Source: Mesodorylaimus sp. YZB2_4 (Eukaryota > Nematoda > Enoplea > Dorylaimida > Dorylaimidae). Taken from it: 64,000 nt of DNA. Both the position numbers and the translations under genes were made by a program. The notes below the pieces were generated by a model. That model ran no database searches and was not told the origin of the DNA. It saw only the letters and a list, made by a program, of their open reading frames with translations. Of the stretch, positions 1 through 10,846 are shown in pieces. Numbering within the stretch: the stretch's first letter is position 1; the number at the start of each line of letters is the position of its first letter. The stretch spans positions 248,001-312,000 of the forward strand of contig JASANH010000212.1 of assembly GCA_030248295.1 (NCBI GenBank), given 5' to 3'.

Positions 1-171
1 GGAATTTCAAAAATGGATCGGAAGTCGGAATTGGTATCAAAGCCTATCAACGCCATTCCTCCGAGCGTGAAATTTGGAGTTGACGGATGGTACCAAATCG
101 AAAACGATGAGTCAGAAGATGATGCCTCGGATTGGGAATACGATGGACCATTTCCTAACCAAAAGGCTTGA
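1..171 (+). CDS. C-terminal end of unknown acidic protein (partial)
   Basis: The frame starting at base 1 is open for 56 codons and stops at TGA 169-171. It has no homology I recognise. The visible part begins GISKMDRKSE, continues with a mixed basic and hydrophobic stretch, and ends in an acidic, aromatic tail (residues about 38-52: ENDESEDDASDWEYDG). Codon use looks genuine, with no long simple runs. It is probably the terminal exon of a gene that begins left of the window, because the frame is open to the edge. An internal ATG at 13 would allow a 52-residue peptide, but no promoter is visible. A transposon-derived origin cannot be excluded. Confidence 0.4.
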   Translation, partial: GISKMDRKSELVSKPINAIPPSVKFGVDGWYQIENDESEDDASDWEYDGPFPNQKA

Positions 172-562
172 AAATTGTGTAAGTCGAGAAAGTTCAGATG
201 TAACGTTTCAAAGGTTCACTCCAGGTCGCAATGCCGCCTGGAGTGGTAAAGGCGTTGGACATAAGATCCGATGGAAAGTGATTTCGCGGGGGCTCGAACC
301 CTCTCCCACTTCTCTGGTTTGGAAGGGGACCATTGGCCGCAATTCCACCCGCTGTGCTCGCCACTGGGTTTATCTCCGCCCCGCCAGAGGCGACAAAATT
401 TTTAATCTTGCACTGCGAAAACACAAAAATGTATGAAGTAGACATGTAACCAAACGCATGGCCGGGATTGCACGAAGTTTGTGAAGATAAGATAATGACG
501 AGACCTTTACCTTACTTTTGAGTGTCGTAGGGGGCCCGAGCCCCCAAGCACCCCCTGCGTAC
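172..562. other. No gene seen
   Basis: Non-coding in appearance. It contains a B-box-like GGTTCGAGCCC on the minus strand near 290-300 and otherwise only short spurious open frames. Confidence 0.5.
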
Positions 563-629
563 GCGCCTGGATTGGTTAGGACATCCAACTTCCAATCAGG
601 CAAGGCGGGTTCGATTCTTACCGGGCGCA
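563..629 (+). other. Degenerate tRNA-like unit
   Basis: GCGCCTG (563-569) can pair over seven positions with CGGGCGC (622-628), and a B-box-like GGGTTCGATTC precedes the 3' strand. The D, anticodon and T stems pair poorly, so this is a pseudo-tRNA or SINE head rather than a functional tRNA gene. Confidence 0.25.
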
Positions 630-782
630 AAACTCTTCACTTTTCAATAAAAATACTCATCATCGATCGTCAATGTACAATTGAACACCTGCGATATGAT
701 GAGAAGATCATGTGGCGCGATTGGAGCTTAACTTACTGACGGGTCGATGATAAGGTTCAGCTACTGACCAGATACTGATATA

Positions 783-1281
783 ATTTTTAACTTGGCTCAA
801 GCGGCTAATTAACGAACGCATGGTATGTATTGCGTACAAGAAAGGTTGCCAATTCGTATATGCGTACACATTCCGCCTGGTGTACGCATACTGTATACGC
901 TTCCAAATTTCAATGCGATGCACAAACTTTGCGTACAGTATGCGTATTTTGTAAGCAACCAGCCCTACCTATTTTGCATCTGTGCATCGACTGCTCAAGT
1001 GACAGAATTACGGCCATATATGGCCGAGTCCGCTTATAATCACAGTCGCGTGGGGAGCGACAAAGTTCCGAAATTATAAAAAGCGAGAAAACACGCACCT
1101 GCACCATTATGGCTAGATTTTTACTACAGTAGAAATTTTCTGGCCATTAACATCGAGCAGCGTTTAAGCTAGCCTGGCCTGTGGCCTAAATTGGGTAGGC
1201 CCCCACCGCGCCTAGTTATGGGCGATCGTGTTCGAATTCAGGCCATTATGTGTGCCCCTTCACCCTCGATCGAACTGCACC
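783..1281 (+). repeat. Dispersed repeat with tRNA-like 3' unit, copy 1 (left part)
   Basis: About 500 bp, nearly identical to 10346-10846. It holds many GCGTAC/GTATGCG motifs, a GGCCATATATGGCC palindrome, a tRNA-like unit near its right end and a tail CCCTTCACCCTCGAT. The repeat is interrupted after TGCACC (1276-1281) by a LINE and resumes at 4229. It has no coding capacity. It behaves like a long SINE or other non-autonomous element. Confidence 0.8.
1176..1244 (+). other. tRNA-like unit inside the dispersed repeat
   Basis: GGCCTG (1176-1181) pairs perfectly with CAGGCC (1239-1244). Between them are an A-box match (TGGCCTAAATTGG) and a B-box-like TGTTCGAATTC. The second copy lies at 10740-10809. 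The unit probably derives from a tRNA and supplies an internal Pol III promoter. The anticodon arm is too degraded to assign an amino acid. Confidence 0.5.
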
Positions 1282-1307
1282 TATACTCTTGATCGATCTG
1301 TACTCTT

Positions 1308-2273
1308 GTGTGCCATCATAATATGCATGAATTCCACATCGCGTTTTCTAATGTAAATGGTCTATTGGGAAAATTTGATGAGACAAACGCTTATATATTT
1401 TCTGGAAAGTTTGATTTCTTTGGTATAATTGAGTCGAAAATAGACGCTACCACGCCAGATGCGGATATTTCTATTCGAAATTATGTTCATTTCCGACGAG
1501 ACCGTAAGAAGGGTGGTGGTGGCCTCGTGGCTTATGTGAAATCGGATTATCCAGTAGTGTCACTAAAATCTCCCGCTGATATGGGTATTGATCAGCCTGA
1601 TTTAGAAGTTCTATCAGTACGAATCGGTCATCAAAATGACTACCTGATTCTTGTTCTGGTCTATATTCCACATGAATCTTCAGCTGCCGTAGATTCCCTC
1701 TCCAGGTATATTTCTATGGCATTTAAAAACTCTGCTGGCCGAGTAGTCGTAATAGGTGACTTTAATGCGAACCTATTCCAAACTTCACGTGCCAGTCAAG
1801 TAGTGATTGATCTCATTTCCAGTCTGGATGGCATACAAACTGTCACACAAACGACCAGAGGTGCCTCTTTGTTGGATCTCATGATATTTGGTAATCCGCT
1901 CCGTCATTCTGAAACATCGATTCTTCCCCCTATTTCGACCTCCGATCACGCAACTATCTCATCGAGTCTCCTTTGCAGCCTGTCTACGCAGCCGTCCATA
2001 CAGCGGCAGATGTGGTGCATTTGCAGAGCAAACTGGGATACCATAAACCGAAGTATCGCAACGGATGCTACTCCCGTCATTGAAGCTGCTAATTCCGGCG
2101 ATGACGCTTGTGACAAACTTGCAGCATTATTAGAATCCTTATTCGAGGCATATATTCCAAAGAAGGTCGCGCGCACCTCGAAACAACCACCATGGCTCAC
2201 TCCTACGCTTTTACATCTCATTCGAACCAAGAAAAATGCGTATTGTAAATGGCGGAAGCTGAACTCCCACTGA
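1308..2273 (+). pseudogene. LINE endonuclease domain
   Basis: This 321-residue frame is the APE-like endonuclease that nicks target DNA to prime LINE reverse transcription. Visible motifs in order are FSNVNG near residue 14, IIESK near 40, the VYIPH strand near 123, GDFNAN near 150 (catalytic Asp/Asn) and STSDHAT near 210 (catalytic Asp-His). The C-terminal linker is basic and ends at a premature stop at 2271-2273, where the reading frame passes to the overlapping reverse transcriptase frame. A third frame continues the conserved linker between about 2270 and 2330, so two frame changes are needed to connect the domains. The copy is therefore probably inactive. The ATG at 1308 is the first in frame; a second at 1323 is equally possible. 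Confidence 0.85.
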
Positions 2274-4105
2274 CTATGCATTGTACTGCAAGCTGTCCAA
2301 GCAGCTCCGACGAGACATTAAAAAGCGAAAATAGGTTAGGGTATTTGAAAGCAACATTCAGTGATGCAAGCTCTCCTGCTGAGTTGTGGGCTATTATGCG
2401 TCGATTTAATTCAGCAGCTAACCATATTCCCGTAGTGACTGATCATGACGGTGTGGAGCATTTTTCCTCATGGCGTAAAGCTGATGCGCTGCAGCAAGCG
2501 TTTGTCAAGAATTTCAATAACTTTGATCATGGCGGCTTCAGGCCACCGGCTCAAGACGTCGACGACGATGCTGATTATCATATCTCAGAAGGTTTCGTTC
2601 GAAATGCACTAAAATCACTTCGCTCACGATCAGCTCCAGGAATCGATGGTTTCATGCCATGCATTTTACGTAATGTCGCCTCAGCGTTGACGCCAGCACT
2701 AACAGCTCTATGCAATCGATCTATCGACGAAGATTGTTTCCCAAGACGATGGAAAACTGCGGTAGTCATTCCAATCCCAAAAGCTGGAGACTCCTCGCTG
2801 GTTAGCAACTACCGCCCAATTTCACTACTGCCAATATTGTCGAAAATTCTTGAGAAACATGTACAACTCCTATTGTTTCCTCGGCTAAAATTATCCTGTC
2901 ACCAGCATGGATTCCGACCTAGATATTCGTCCGCTACGGCTTTAATCAGAATTACTCAAACTACTCACAGCTGGCTTAGTGTTCCCAATTTCCGACTGGT
3001 TGGTGGAGTGTTTTTCGATATTCGGAAAGCGTTCGATCAAGTATCGCATGCTAAATTGCTTTCTGCGCTAGAAAACTATCACAACCTGCCTACAAAATTT
3101 CTACGCTGGCTTCACTCTTACTTATCGCATCGATCACAAATCACAAAGGTGGATAGCGCCACATCGATTGAAATGCCTGTCACGTCAGGCGTTCCCCAAG
3201 GTTCGGTTTTAGCACCGACCTTGTTTATCGCGTTTATTGATCCACTACTAAATAACTTTGCGGCGAAGTTTCCTGGCCTATTAGTTCAGGCTTATGCAGA
3301 TGATATTGCTATACTTGCGCCAGGAAAATCGGTGGAGATGTTGCAAGCTGTGCTACAACCTGCCGTCGACTACATTGACAGTTCCATCTTATCAATGGGA
3401 TTATCACTTAACCTGGATAAAACTTGCGCTTGCGTATTTCGCTACTCACGACAAGCTATGGTCCCGCCAGCCATACTTTTACAAGGTCAACAGCTCCGTT
3501 TTGAGAATGTTGTAAAATATCTTGGGATACTACTGCCATCGAACTTACAATTCTCTGAGCCCTGCAGAACTGCATCAAAAAAAGCGAGATCAATGATGGG
3601 CAGTGCTAGGCGTCGTTTTGGGAAACTGTCATCACGCATCCTCCAAAAAATCTACTTGCAATGTGTTCTACCATGCCTGGACCATGCTTGGTCGCCAATC
3701 CAAAAGTCTCTAATCGAAGATATTGAGCGCTCACAGAAATTCGCCGTCCGGTCCATACTCAACGACTGGACCATTTCGTATGAAGACGCATTACTCAAGC
3801 TGCGTCTACCAACTTTACAAAAGCGTCGCAATTACTTCAAGGGTCTTTTATTCTACAAAATCTACAATGGTTATACGGCCTATCCAAATCGTCATCTTCA
3901 GCATCAATCTGATACTGGTCAGCGCAGAAGTGCGAGAACCGTTATTGAGCCGCATTTCTTAGTGGTTCCAAACCACCGGACGGACTGTTTTAAACAATCA
4001 TTTGAATATAGCGCTCTACATTTATGGAATTCTTTACCAATTGACACTGTGATAAAGGGACTATGCGCTTTCAAGAAATCCTTGCACGCGATTTTTTTAT
4101 CTTAG
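2249..4105 (+). pseudogene. LINE reverse transcriptase domain
   Basis: This 618-residue open frame encodes the RT of the LINE. The motifs run in the usual order: RSAPGIDGF (RT1), IPIPKAGD and NYRPISLLP (RT2), HGFRP (RT2a), FFDIRKAFDQV (RT3, first catalytic Asp), GVPQGSVLAPTLF (RT4), AYADDIAIL (RT5, catalytic Asp pair) and KYLGILL (RT7). A C-terminal thumb-like region ends AFKKSLHAIF. The YADD core and the rest of the palm are intact over more than 500 residues, so the insertion is fairly young. The apparent start at 2249 is an artefact of the frameshift between endonuclease and RT. The C-terminal region matches the fragments at 30994-31317 and 60931-61200 in layout. Confidence 0.88.
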
Positions 4106-4228
4106 CTGACTGCCTTTGACCGGATCGTTTCGACTTTCTACTGTATGTTTGTATTGTACTTGTGTGTTCCACCCCCGAGTGCGTTTCACAATGCTTGGTG
4201 CGAGTAAATGACATGACATGACATGACA

Positions 4229-4311
4229 TGCACCCAACTCTTCTGCTATGAAGAAACGAGTGCCTGGCAGGCGTACCATTCCGCTGATCAAACGAGTGGA
4301 CTGGGCTAAAG
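4229..4311 (+). repeat. Dispersed repeat, copy 1 (right part)
   Basis: Resumes the repeat after the LINE. The stretch CACCCAACTCTTCT corresponds to 10842-10855, and GGCGTACCATTCCGCTGATC through GGGCTAAAG corresponds to 11089-11132. Confidence 0.7.
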
Positions 4312-4554
4312 TTAATGATCACATATCGACCCTGGACCTTGAGCAATTGGTAAACCCCTCCCCCACCTCGTTGTCCCCCCCCACCATCTGCCTCCCTCCC
4401 CCACCTCCTTTCGGCCAGCAACCCCCCCAACCGTCCGGTCCGCAGCCAAGCAACTTCCCCGAATAACCACCTCCTCCCCCCCCTCATACAAGAGAAAAAT
4501 ACGGCATATAAACGTTGGAAGCGAGATGGCAATCTTACTGATGAGTACATGTTC

Positions 4555-4953
4555 AAAAATTTGCAACGCCCATGTAAGAAAAAATTTATGAAGCAAAGCG
4601 AGATTTCATTGTCAGCACTTTCATTGATAATCAGTCGTCTAACGACTTTTGGGCTGCTTTCAGGACACTATCAACACATGATTAATCGATTCCTACAGTT
4701 TTACGGGATGATATGAACTGCCCTATCTTTGGTTCATTTGCTATTTTAAATGCATTTGACAAGCGGTTTGCGAGAAATTTTAAATCTATTGACTATGGTA
4801 TATTTGAGCCACTCCTGTCGGTCACTATTGATGAATCCGACTATTCAGTGTCTAGCAAATTCTTTTTGAACTGTAGACGTCTACTGAAGTCACGTAGCGG
4901 ACCTGGTGGAGACGGTCTCACTGTGTCGATTCTGAAGAACATCGCACCATCAC
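4555..4953 (+). mobile_element. LINE RT fragment, left half (interrupted)
   Basis: A plus-strand LINE remnant ending at the RT1 motif (SRSGPGGDGLTVSILKNIA, about 4890-4945). It is split at ATCAC (4949-4953) by a minus-strand LINE and continues at 6047. Several stops and frame changes show decay. Confidence 0.7.
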
Positions 4954-6046
4954 ATTGCCCTGCTCAATTCAATTCAATTCAATTCAATTTTACTGGTAGC
5001 CAAACGCTGTTGCGCACTCTATGGACTCCAGACATCAAGACAATGAACAAAAATAAAATTAAAATTAAAATAAAATAAACAATCGTCTATTACAGCTCAA
5101 AAGTCATACCAAAAATCTTGTCACGAAATATACTCAACTTAGAAAACACTACCTCTTCGCTCAGGTTGTTCCATAAAATTCCTGTCGATGAAAAAAATTT
5201 TGCGAGTAGGTTAGTCGAGTGTCCGTTTGTAAAACCAGTTGATGCCGCTTTGAATTTCGTGTGGCATAATGATGGGTCAAATGCGAGAAGGAGCCGGGGT
5301 AGTCGTGGAGGTCGAAATAAAATTTATAAAATTGTATTAATTTCAACCACTTTCGACGATTAAAAAGACGACTCCACCCGAGTTTTGCAAGTCCTAGATC
5401 ATAATCAACGGTCCAATCTCGCAGACAATGACGAACTGCTAATCGTTGAGCCCGTTCCAACTCGTTGATGTCCGAAATCAAGATGGGATCCCATGCGCAA
5501 GAACCGTATTCCAATTTCGCCCTGACGCATGCCTCGTAGACAGTCCGAAGGATCGATGGGTGAACATGGCGGCCGAGCTTCCGAGATAATGCCCCGATCA
5601 TTGATATGGCGCTTCGGCTAGTTGCTGCAATATGCTCAGAGAAGCGCATATCAGCCGAAAATAGGATTCCAAGATACTTGATCCTATCGGTAAAAACAAG
5701 CTGCTGACCTTGTAAAAATAAACTGGGCAGAAATGGAATCCATTTTTGTCGAGAAGAATAACAAATACATTGCGTTTTTGAAATGTTAAAATCAAAGCCG
5801 GACGATCCAATCCATTGATCGATAAAATCTAATGCGGGTTGCGCCAAGTTCGATACATCTTCCAGCTGTTGTGATGGAATAAGTAAACACAGATCGTCCG
5901 CATACGCTTGTAATAAGAATTCTGGGAATCGTTCGGCGAATTGTCTGAGTAAAGGATCGATGAAAGCGATAAATAGTGTAGGCCCCAAGACCGACCCTTG
6001 TGGCACACCGGACGGGACTCGCGTGATCGTCGATGAACAATCAGAG
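4954..6046 (-). mobile_element. 5'-truncated LINE, minus strand, nested in another LINE
   Basis: Flanked by ATCAC on both sides (4949-4953 and 6047-6051). The minus strand starts directly in RT4 (GVPQGSVLGPTLF) with a 296-residue open frame (6051-5161) carrying QAYADDLCLL and the KYLGILF motif. It ends in a 3' UTR with GAGTGCGCAACAGCG and an (AATTG)n tail at about 4966-4990. The RT half is uninterrupted, so it is younger than its host LINE. Confidence 0.85.
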
Positions 6047-6691
6047 ATCACGACTTTGCTCTCGCGGCTTTGTTCAATAGATCGATTAAATCGGGCATTT
6101 TTTCATCGATGCGGAAATCAGCAAAAGTTGTGCCAATACCAAAGCCAGGGGACTAGTCGTTAATCGGTAATTATAGGCCGATATCGCTTCTGTCGATGTC
6201 ATCAAAATTATTAGAAAAACATGTGGACAGATTGCTGCACAAATTTATTCAGATTTCGCCTGACCAGCATCGGTTCTGGAAGCGTCGAGGAACCAACACT
6301 GCGCTTATTTCTACTGCGCAACAGATCTATGATTGGTCGGATAGTCCTAATTATAAGTTCGTTCTTGCGGTTTATTTCGATTTGGCAAAAGCCTTCGATC
6401 AGATTCCCCGTTGCTCTTTATTGTCGAAACTCCAAAATCATCATCGTGTTCCAGTCAAGTTTCTTGCGTGGATCAAGTCTTATTTATCGAATCGAACCCA
6501 GCATGTCACAATTCGTGACTGCGCCTCAGCTGACTTGCCAGCGGTTAGTGGCGTCCCTAAGCGTGCTTAGGCCTGTATTATCTATCGCCTGTATGGATCC
6601 TCTGCTTGTTGGGCTCAAATATCGATATCCTGACTTTTCCTTGGATGCTTTCGCGGATGATTGTCGACTTCTCGTTCCTATTGAAAATATT
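6047..6691 (+). mobile_element. LINE RT fragment, right half
   Basis: Continues the fragment that ended at 4953, in several frames. It shows NYRPISLL (RT2), FDLAKAFDQI (RT3), SGVPK (RT4, frame lost after it) and DAFADDCRLLVP (RT5, about 6640-6675). It is cut at 6691 by a SINE. Multiple frameshifts show it is dead. Confidence 0.75.
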
Positions 6692-6945
6692 CACACAATT
6701 TTTAAAACTTTGTACGTATCCTGATTTTGGTATAGTAAACCTGGCGCCATCAGAATTTATGACCAAATGCAAAATGAGAGTACAGCCATCAGGAGTTGGA
6801 TATTTTCTGCGATAGAATCCTCAAATAAGTAAGTCCGTCAAGTTTCCACTTATGTCCGAGGTTTCCCAATATTTTTGATCCATAATGGTCAAAAATTAAC
6901 AAAAGACTTACCCGTCGGAAGCTAACTCACGAAGCTTTACAGGCA
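6692..6945 (-). mobile_element. SINE family C, 5'-truncated copy
   Basis: Inverted, closely similar copy of 9876-10131, with shared blocks such as CAGAAAATATCCAACTCCTG and GGACATAAGTGGAAACTTGA. It lacks the tRNA-like head and lies directly against the LINE RT fragment. Confidence 0.75.
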
Positions 6946-7084
6946 AAAATTTATAAATGCCAAAATTTTGATTGGTCATTTTTATTTCCTCGTAAAAGAC
7001 GTAAAAATGTGTGAATGGCCTGCTTAAATTTTTGTGAGCAGTGGTTTGCGGACTTTAATTTCGTTTCCGTTATTATCTACTCCT

Positions 7085-7985
7085 CACATGATACCGCTAC
7101 AAAGTCATACTGTGTAGTGCTGGAAACCAGCTTCTGTCAGATCCTTCACTACGGATGAAGGAACGTAAGGGTTATGACTTTTAAAACAGTTAAAACCTGT
7201 TGTCTAATGCTAGCATCCACTGATGTGACCCTGCCCTGGCCCAGGGTCAGATCAGTGGTCAGATCATAAGTCACGGTCAGACTATGACAAGCCCCACCCA
7301 TTAAGCAGAGTTGCCAAGAACTTAGAAATGGACCCTTACGCAGAAATTAGTCCAAGAAAGCCGCGGTAGCTCACTTAGTTAAGGCGTTGGTCACACATTG
7401 CTCGGGCCAACAACCCTGACCAGGAGGCCGCAGTTCTGTTGCGGCTGAGGACGGCTGTTTAGTAAGTCCGTCGCTGGCCTTGCCAACCTGGCTCTGGGCG
7501 ACTCGGATGCCGAACGAGTAAAGAATCTGGAAACTGGTTCCAAAACACCAGTCGCGAAGGTCCCTCTTCTCGCCCGGTATCATCCTGGGATGCTGGTGCT
7601 GGCACAAGATGCCCTAATGTGGAGATGCTCCTAGTGGAGACACACAGAGGGGAACTGCTGTGAGAGCTGTTCACCTCACGGCCTTGCTTATCGTATCAAG
7701 ACTGCTGGCCGGCTATTGACAAAATGGCAGGAAAGTCCCGTGGGGAACTGGGGCGGCACGGGGCCCAACCCAAAAAATTAAAAAAAAAGAAAATTGGTTC
7801 AGTCACATCTTGGAATTCATCTGACATTCTTGGAAGTTACGCAGAATGTAAACGTGGGAATGCAGGTCTTTATGCATGCATGAAGCAAATTCAGAAAATG
7901 CTGGAGTCGAACGGGTGTGAAAAGGTTTCTGAAATTCTAGTAGTGGGAACTTGCAAAACTACAGTACTTTTGACCCGTTTGTGTG
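7085..7985 (+). mobile_element. Decayed copy of the 47.3-48.5 kb hAT-like element, split by a SINE
   Basis: Segments 7085-7353 and 7793-7985 align colinearly with about 47820-48400. Shared blocks include ACAAAGTCATA, CCCACCCATT, GACATTCT(T/C)GGAAGTTACGCAG and GAGTCGAAC. The left terminus with its GACCCGA motifs is missing. Confidence 0.65.
7360..7786 (+). mobile_element. SINE family A, copy 1
   Basis: A tRNA-like head (GCCGCGGTAGCTCACTTAG, TTAAGGCG) is followed by a GC-rich body and an A-rich tail. AAGAAA flanks both ends (7354-7359 and 7787-7792). An inverted copy lies at 42010-42391. It is inserted into the hAT-like remnant, so it is younger than that element. Confidence 0.8.
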
Positions 7986-9727
7986 TTCAAATTTTGTGTT
8001 GACCACGGCCTTAAAAAGGGTCCATATATCGAAGGTACTTAGCATTACGGTTAGTAAAATTACTCGATTTGAATGCGCATACGCAAAGTCTCTCGAATGC
8101 GTATGCGTGTTGCGTCATAAACGAATTGCATACTCCAAAAAGTATGCGTGAAAGTTTGCGTATTGAGTATTTTCCCTGTAGTCAGTGCATCTAAAATATT
8201 CAGTCCCATACTGTAACTGGCAGGTTCTCGTTAGGCCGATTGCTCTTTAGAAGTTATTTCGGCACTCTTGGCACACTGAGCCTCTTCGTCCACATCGCCC
8301 ACTGAAAGCTGAACTCGTTGCAGCATTCGTCGATGTTGTCTTCGTATTTTTTGCTGGGCATTCTAAAATATGCAGGTTTTCGCGTCGGCGCGATAAATAC
8401 AAGATAATTATGCTAAAGCTCTGGGGAGTTTATCAAAAAGTGAGCGCATAAGAAGTGGACACAGGCAAACAGGTCACAGTGCACCGCTGAGTAGCCCCAA
8501 AACCCAACAACGGGGTGTTGCCATAATGCACTCGTGATGTTGCCTAGGCGGCGGGGTGTTGCCGTAACGCACTAATACCCACAGGCGGGGGGGGGGGGTA
8601 AACGCTTTTCTGGATGGCCATCCCTGGGTAAAGAGTTGAATCATCAAACAATAATGTACTTACTTACCAAAGTCTTGTAGATCGTTTTTATTGGACACGG
8701 ATCGTCTTCCCTTTCGAAAACTTCCTGAACGAAATGATTGTCTTGTGGTTAATAGTTTCGAACACGCCCATCGTGTTACGCGGCCGAAATGGTTGGATAA
8801 ATAACGCGATATCTTCCAAATATTTTGCAGACTCGAGAACGATGTAAAATCATATTATCCTCAAGATCGACTTTGATGAAATCAAATATAGATATTTTGT
8901 TCTTTTTTCCTTTGAATGAATATAACACGCAATAGGCACTACAGTATGCCCACCCCACGCGCATCCACGCACAAGTTAGAGCAATGCCCGGGCTGTTTTG
9001 CAATAGGAAGACTGGCTACAGTAGGAAATTTTGTACGATTTTCAAATTTTTGGAAAACAGTGAAATGGTCTATTACGTGACCTTGTCTGCAAATACAGAT
9101 AACCGTTCCGAACAGCATGAAAGACAGTCCTGGACTGAAAATATTGCTGTCCTTTCTATCGTGAATTTCCATGTCGAGCAATTCCAAAATCGTGTTTCGC
9201 ATGAAGACACCTCGCCAAGTTGTAATCAACCTGAAAAACTTACAAGAAGAAAACGAAATTCGAAACGAGCGACTAGTCGTGCATAGAGCTACTAGCTGAT
9301 CTCAGCATCCATGAAGAACATTGCGATTCTAGCGATTGGTAGAACACAACTCGGCTAATTTCCTCAAAAATTGGCGAAATAGACTCGTTTTCCAAACTCA
9401 TAGCAGGTAACTGGAGATTAGGGTCGGACGATAATAAGCGGGTCTTGATTCAATTTACAACACCGATTGGTCAAACAAAATCCCTGAAGCTCGTGACAGC
9501 AATCCAGCGTTCCTCCGCCAATACTCTTTCAACACTGGAAATCCAACTTTCGGCCTAGTTGGTTATTTCGGTTGGTCAGGCAACACGTGCGATAACACGC
9601 AGCCTTGGTCAGCGTGTGAAGCAGTGTGCAGTGAGAGCAAGGGGGATGATCTTCCTTCAGGCAAGGAGGGGCTGCACTTTACACTCGACCAAGTTTGAGT
9701 GAGCTGCTAGTTTTTCTCTTTTCGTGG
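7986..9727. other. No gene seen; low-complexity and short direct repeats
   Basis: GCGTATGCG-type motifs occur at 8070-8165. Two copies of CGGGGTGTTGCC(A/G)TAA(T/C)GCACT lie 42 bp apart (8512 and 8554). There is a G12 run at 8587-8598. No frame shows a recognisable domain. Confidence 0.5.
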
Positions 9728-10131
9728 CCCTGATAGCTCAGTGGTACGACATCAGGATCGCAAGCGGAAGTTTGCGGGATCGAATCCTGGTGGGCGTGGT
9801 ACATTTGCACTGAGCAGCGTCACTAAAGCAGAGCCCTCCGGGGTGGCTGGTTTAGGGTTCCAGCCTCAAAGCGATCCCTAAAGCTTCGTGGGTTATCTTA
9901 CCACGTGTAAGTCTTTTGTTAATTTTTGACCATTATGGATCAAAAATATTGGGAAACCTTGGACATAAGTGGAAACTTGACGGATTTACTTATTTGAGGA
10001 TTCTATCGCAGAAAATATCCAACTCCTGATGGCTGTACTCTCTATTTTGCATTTGGTCATGAATTCTGATGGCACCAGGTTCACTATACCAAAATCAGGA
10101 TACGTACAAAGTTTTAAAAATTGTGAGAAGA
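9728..10131 (+). mobile_element. SINE family C, full-length copy with tRNA-like head
   Basis: The head (9728-9800) has an A box TAGCTCAGTGG and a B-box-like GGATCGAATCC, and the outer GCCC/GGGC pair. A body of about 100 bp and a distal domain (9876-10131) follow; the distal domain is repeated inverted at 6692-6945. The copy probably moves by LINE machinery. Confidence 0.7.
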
Positions 10132-10345
10132 TGACACTTTGACAAAGTCAGACAAATATTGACTTGCAAGAAAGATTCTTTAGCTAATATTTTTTAATTT
10201 TTTTGCCGAATTTAGAGGCAACAGCTGCCGAACTAAAACGCTAGTCAAATTTTAGATTTGTTTCGACCAGTAAGGAAAATATGTATAAATTACAAGTTCG
10301 AATTCTTCCACCTGCTAATTTGGCTTGTGGTAAGAAATTTCTTTT

Positions 10346-10846
10346 AATTTTTAACTTGGCTCAAGCGGCTAATCAACGTACGCATTGTATGTATTGCGTA
10401 CAAGCAAGGTTGCCAATTCGTATACGCGTACACATTCCGCCTGGTGTACGCATACTGTATACGCATGCAAATTTCAATGCGATGCACAAACTTTGCGTAC
10501 AGTATGCGTATTTTGTATGCAACCAACCCTACCTATTTTGCATCTGTGCATCGACTGCTTAAGTGATAGAATTACGGCCATATATGGCCGAGTCCGCTTA
10601 TAATCACAGTCGCGTGGGGAGCGACAAAGTTGCGAAATTATAAAATGCGAGAAAACACGCACCTGCACCATTATGGCTAGATTTTTACTACAGTAGAAAT
10701 TTTCTGGCCATTAACATCGAGCAGCGTTTAAGCTAGCCTGGCCTGTGGACTAAATTGGGTTAGGCCCCCACCGCGCCTAGTTATGAGCGATCGTGTTCGA
10801 ATTCAGGCCATCATGTGTGCCCCTTCACCCTCGATTGAACTGCACC
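10346..10846 (+). repeat. Dispersed repeat with tRNA-like 3' unit, copy 2
   Basis: Nearly identical to 783-1281. It continues without interruption into CACCCAATTCTTCT and so represents the empty site of the LINE at 1282-4228. The tRNA-like unit is at 10740-10809. Confidence 0.85.

Larger units (their letters stand above)
1282..4228 (+). mobile_element. Non-LTR retrotransposon (CR1/Jockey-like LINE), nearly intact
   Basis: A 2.95-kb LINE bounded by a TGCACC target-site duplication (1276-1281 and 4229-4234). It carries an APE-type endonuclease frame (1308-2273) and a reverse transcriptase frame (2249-4105). A 3' UTR contains CCCCGAGTGCG, and the element ends in an (ACATG)n tail at 4210-4230. 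No ORF1 precedes the endonuclease, so the copy is either 5'-truncated or from a single-ORF family. The empty-site sequence is present at 10841-10850. Confidence 0.9.

Noticed and set aside
4071..4556. 161-codon minus-strand frame, Gly-rich
   Set aside because: Runs through the LINE 3' UTR and a C-rich low-complexity stretch; no homology.
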